Shown piece by piece: positions 62,013 through 64,000 of a stretch of 64,000 nucleotides of DNA. Position numbers and translations under genes: made by a program. The notes beneath the pieces were generated by a model that searched no databases, was not told the origin of the DNA, and saw only the letters and a list, made by a program, of their open reading frames with translations. The stretch's first letter is position 1, and every line of letters starts with the position of its first letter. Origin of the DNA: CAVZVZ01 sp963778895 (GTDB lineage Bacteria; Actinomycetota; Acidimicrobiia; Acidimicrobiales; Acidimicrobilacustridaceae); assembly GCA_963778895.1 (NCBI GenBank), contig CAVZVZ010000005.1, forward strand, positions 1,364,001 to 1,428,000. Reading direction: 5' to 3'.

Positions 62013-62067
62013 GCACAACCAACGCGCGCTCAAGACCAGATGAACCTCGGCTGCCGACGGGGTTAAC
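62013..62067 (-). promoter_or_regulatory. PHO-box-like 11-bp phased repeats before pstC
   Basis: Minus-strand 11-mers GTTAACCCCGT, CGGCAGCCGAG, GTTCATCTGGT, CTTGAGCGCGC, GTTGGTTGTGC run from 62067 to 62013; units 1, 3 and 5 begin with GTT. Weaker than the other three arrays and further from the start (about 126-180 nt to 61887). It also lies before tesB on the other strand. Confidence 0.45.
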
Positions 62068-62111
62068 ACCAGGTGCCGATCGCTCGTATGGGGAGGTGCC
62101 AGGATGCACGG

Positions 62112-62968
62112 ATGGGACAGTCAGCGGTGGACGACCTCATCCGTCTCCTCGATCTGGAGCAGATCGAGGAGAACATCTTCCGGGGCCGCAGTCCCGACGT
62201 CGAACGCCAGCGGGTGTTCGGTGGTCAGGTAGCCGGCCAGGCGCTCGTGGCGTCGGCGCGCACCGTCGACCCCGAGTACCTCGTGCACTCGCTGCACGCC
62301 TACTTCCTGCGACCCGGTGACCCGTCCGTCCCGATCCTGTACGAGGTCGACCGGATTCGCGACGGTCGCTCCTTCGTCACGCGCCGCGTGGTGGCGATCC
62401 AACACGGCAAGGCGATCTTCAACCTGGCGGCGTCGTTTCATCACCCGGAGACCGGGCTCGACCACCAGTCGCCGATGCCGAGTGACATCCCGCCGCCCGA
62501 GACACTGCCCGACTTCAAGGAGCGCTATCGCGAGTTCGCCGCGCTGATGGGCGACGACTACGAGCGCGATCGCCCGATCGACACCCGTCACGTCGACTGG
62601 GAGCCTGGTGACCGCAAAGAACCCCTGCCTCCGTACCAGCGCGTATGGCTGCGCGCCGACGGCAAGTTGCCCGACGATCCGGTGCTCCATGTCTGCGTGC
62701 TCACCTACGCGAGCGACATGACGCTGCTCGATACCTCGTTGCTACCCCATGCGGTAGGCGCCATGGCCGGCGAGATCATGATGGCTAGCCTCGACCACGC
62801 CATGTGGTTCCACCGTCCGTTTCGCGCCGACGAATGGCTGCTCTACGTCCAGGACACGCCCTCGGCATCGGATGCCCGGGGCCTGGCGCGGGGTTCGATC
62901 TTCACCCGTGACGGCCGCTGGCCGTGTCCGTGGTCCAGGAAGGACTCATCCGGGTGATCGACAAGTGA
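62112..62968 (+). CDS. tesB: Acyl-CoA thioesterase II (TesB family), frameshift near the end
   Basis: About 285 aa. Double hot-dog fold: 'RVFGGQVAGQALVASARTVD', 'VHSLHAYFLRPGDPSVPILY' in the first, and 'LTYASDMTLLDTSLLPH' (catalytic Asp region) and 'SLDHAMWFHRPFRADEWLLY' in the second. Hydrolyses medium- and long-chain acyl-CoAs. At about 62922 one base is missing; restoring it gives 'GRLAVSVVQEGLIRVIDK' and a TGA at 62966. ATG 62112 chosen because the TesB N-terminus begins there. Confidence 0.88.
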
Positions 62969-62983
62969 CCACCGTGTACCTCC

Positions 62984-64000
62984 GTGCGCGCCGCTCAGCA
63001 CTTGCCGCGCTCGGTGGCCGCGGCGTTGTTGGCCGCGGGATGCGGCTCGAACAACACCGCCGACAATGGCAACGGTGAGACCGCGCACACCGAGCCCGTG
63101 TCCGGCTCCGACCACCGGCGACTCCTCGTCGAGTGGCGCCACGCTCGAGGACGCACGAGGTTCAACTCACACCGATCGCCGAAGTGCGCGCACCCGTCGC
63201 CATGGCCGCTCGGCCCGCGACCAACGACCTGTACGTCGCCGAGCAAGCAGGACGGATCCGGCGCATCACGATCGATCGTTCCGAAGAGAAGCCGGCATAT
63301 GACCTGCAGACCCAGCCCGCGCTCGACATCACCGATCAAACCCGAGCACGGGGCGAGCAAGGTCTCCTCGGTGTGGCGTTCTCCCCGGACGGCAGCCACA
63401 TCTACATCGACTACACGGACCTCGACGGCAACACGCACATCGTCGAATACCGCATGTCGGGACACGATGTCGACACGGATACGCGACGCGAGCTGTTGAC
63501 CATCGATCAACCGTTCCCGAACCACAACGGCGGGCAGCTCGCGTTCGGGCCCGACGGCTTCCTCTACATCGGCATGGGTGACGGCGGTGGCCAGGGTGAC
63601 CCGAACGGCAACGGACAGAACACCAATCAGTTGCTGGGCAAGATCCTGCGCATCGACCCGACGACACCGAGCGGCGACAAGGCCTACGGCATACCTGCCG
63701 GCAATCCGTTCGCCACCGGCGGCGGTGCGCCCGAGATCTGGCTCTACGGCGTGCGCAACCCGTGGCGGTTCAGCTTCGACACGAGCACCGAGGACCTGTG
63801 GGTGGCCGACGTCGGGCAGGACGAGGTCGAGGAGATCGACTGGCTGCCCGCCGCGAACGACGGCGCCGGACGCGGGGTGAACCTCGGTTGGAACATCAAG
63901 GAGGGCGACACGACCTTCCACGGCGGCGATGCCGCGACGAACCTCGTCGATCCCGTCTTCGAGTACACCCACGACGGCGGGAACTGCAGCATCACCGGCG
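62984..64000 (+). CDS. PQQ-type sugar dehydrogenase (glucose/sorbosone dehydrogenase), lipoprotein, 3' end outside window
   Basis: GTG 62984 opens a lipoprotein signal 'SVAAALLAAGCGSNNTADN' (lipobox LAAGC). From about 63170 the six-bladed propeller is in another frame: 'PATNDLYVAEQAGRIRRIT', 'RGEQGLLGVAFSPDG', 'PNHNGGQLAFGPDGFLYIG' (catalytic HNGG), 'LLGKILRIDP', 'GVRNPWRFSFD'. One or more base errors lie between 63110 and 63170. The frame is open to the window end. Oxidises sugars or related aldoses with PQQ on the outer face of the membrane. Confidence 0.85.

Noticed and set aside
1..64000. CRISPR arrays, tRNA or rRNA genes, insertion sequences, prophage
   Set aside because: No spaced repeat arrays, no cloverleaf-like sequences in the short intergenic gaps, and no transposase, integrase or phage structural genes were found by eye; a tRNA scan could still find one.

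Overview
The window is GC-rich, gene-dense DNA from an actinobacterium. The coproporphyrin-type haem genes, a DtxR-like regulator, an MprAB-like two-component pair, a HelD/HelR-type helicase, RipA-like NlpC/P60 and sortases all fit Actinomycetota. The many secreted proteins carrying a roughly 125-residue 'LNW.PGWT..NAVTVKVG' repeat suggest an Acidimicrobiia-type lineage; that placement is inference, because no rRNA gene is present.

Layout. 1-1.6 kb: 3' part of a secreted repeat protein. 1.6-12.1 kb: a patch rich in toxin/antitoxin-like genes (Fic protein, two VapBC-like pairs, one AbrB/PIN-like pair) interleaved with an Lhr helicase, a TauE/SafE transporter, a SIMPL lipoprotein and a DtxR-family regulator. 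12.1-20 kb: GT-C-like membrane protein, a flippase-GT2 fusion, a FAD oxidoreductase, an SDR and HelR. 20-28.4 kb: a DUF4397-like secreted protein, hemE-cpfC-cgoX, an NlpC/P60 endopeptidase, an esterase, SCO1 and CtaG. 28.3-34.4 kb: an MprAB-like regulator pair with a small secreted protein and a class E-like sortase, a PECR-like SDR and Lnt. 34.7-45 kb: LuxR-type regulator, a second HTH protein, dtd, an SDR, a glycosyltransferase/methyltransferase/toroid operon, GtrA and a GH1 glycosidase.

45-62 kb is the most remarkable part. About 17 kb on the minus strand encodes a complete Pst-type ABC transporter (pstC-pstA-pstB-pstS, each pair overlapping by 4 nt), two more PstS-like binding proteins, a sortase-like protein lacking both catalytic His and Cys, and secreted or anchored proteins; five proteins of the region share a 'C..xHPCx(L/I)V' motif. 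Three arrays of 11-bp direct repeats resembling actinobacterial PHO boxes (GTTCACC core) lie upstream of three transcription units, two at exactly the same distance from the start codon, and a weaker fourth array precedes pstC. I read this as a phosphate-starvation cell-surface regulon whose secreted family appears uncharacterised. The window ends with tesB and a PQQ-type sugar dehydrogenase cut by the edge.

About a third of the genes are split by one-base frameshifts although both halves match one conserved family. In most cases removing a single base restores the frame, so these look like sequence errors rather than real pseudogenes. I report such genes as one CDS and give the break point. 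No tRNA, rRNA, CRISPR array, insertion sequence or prophage was seen.
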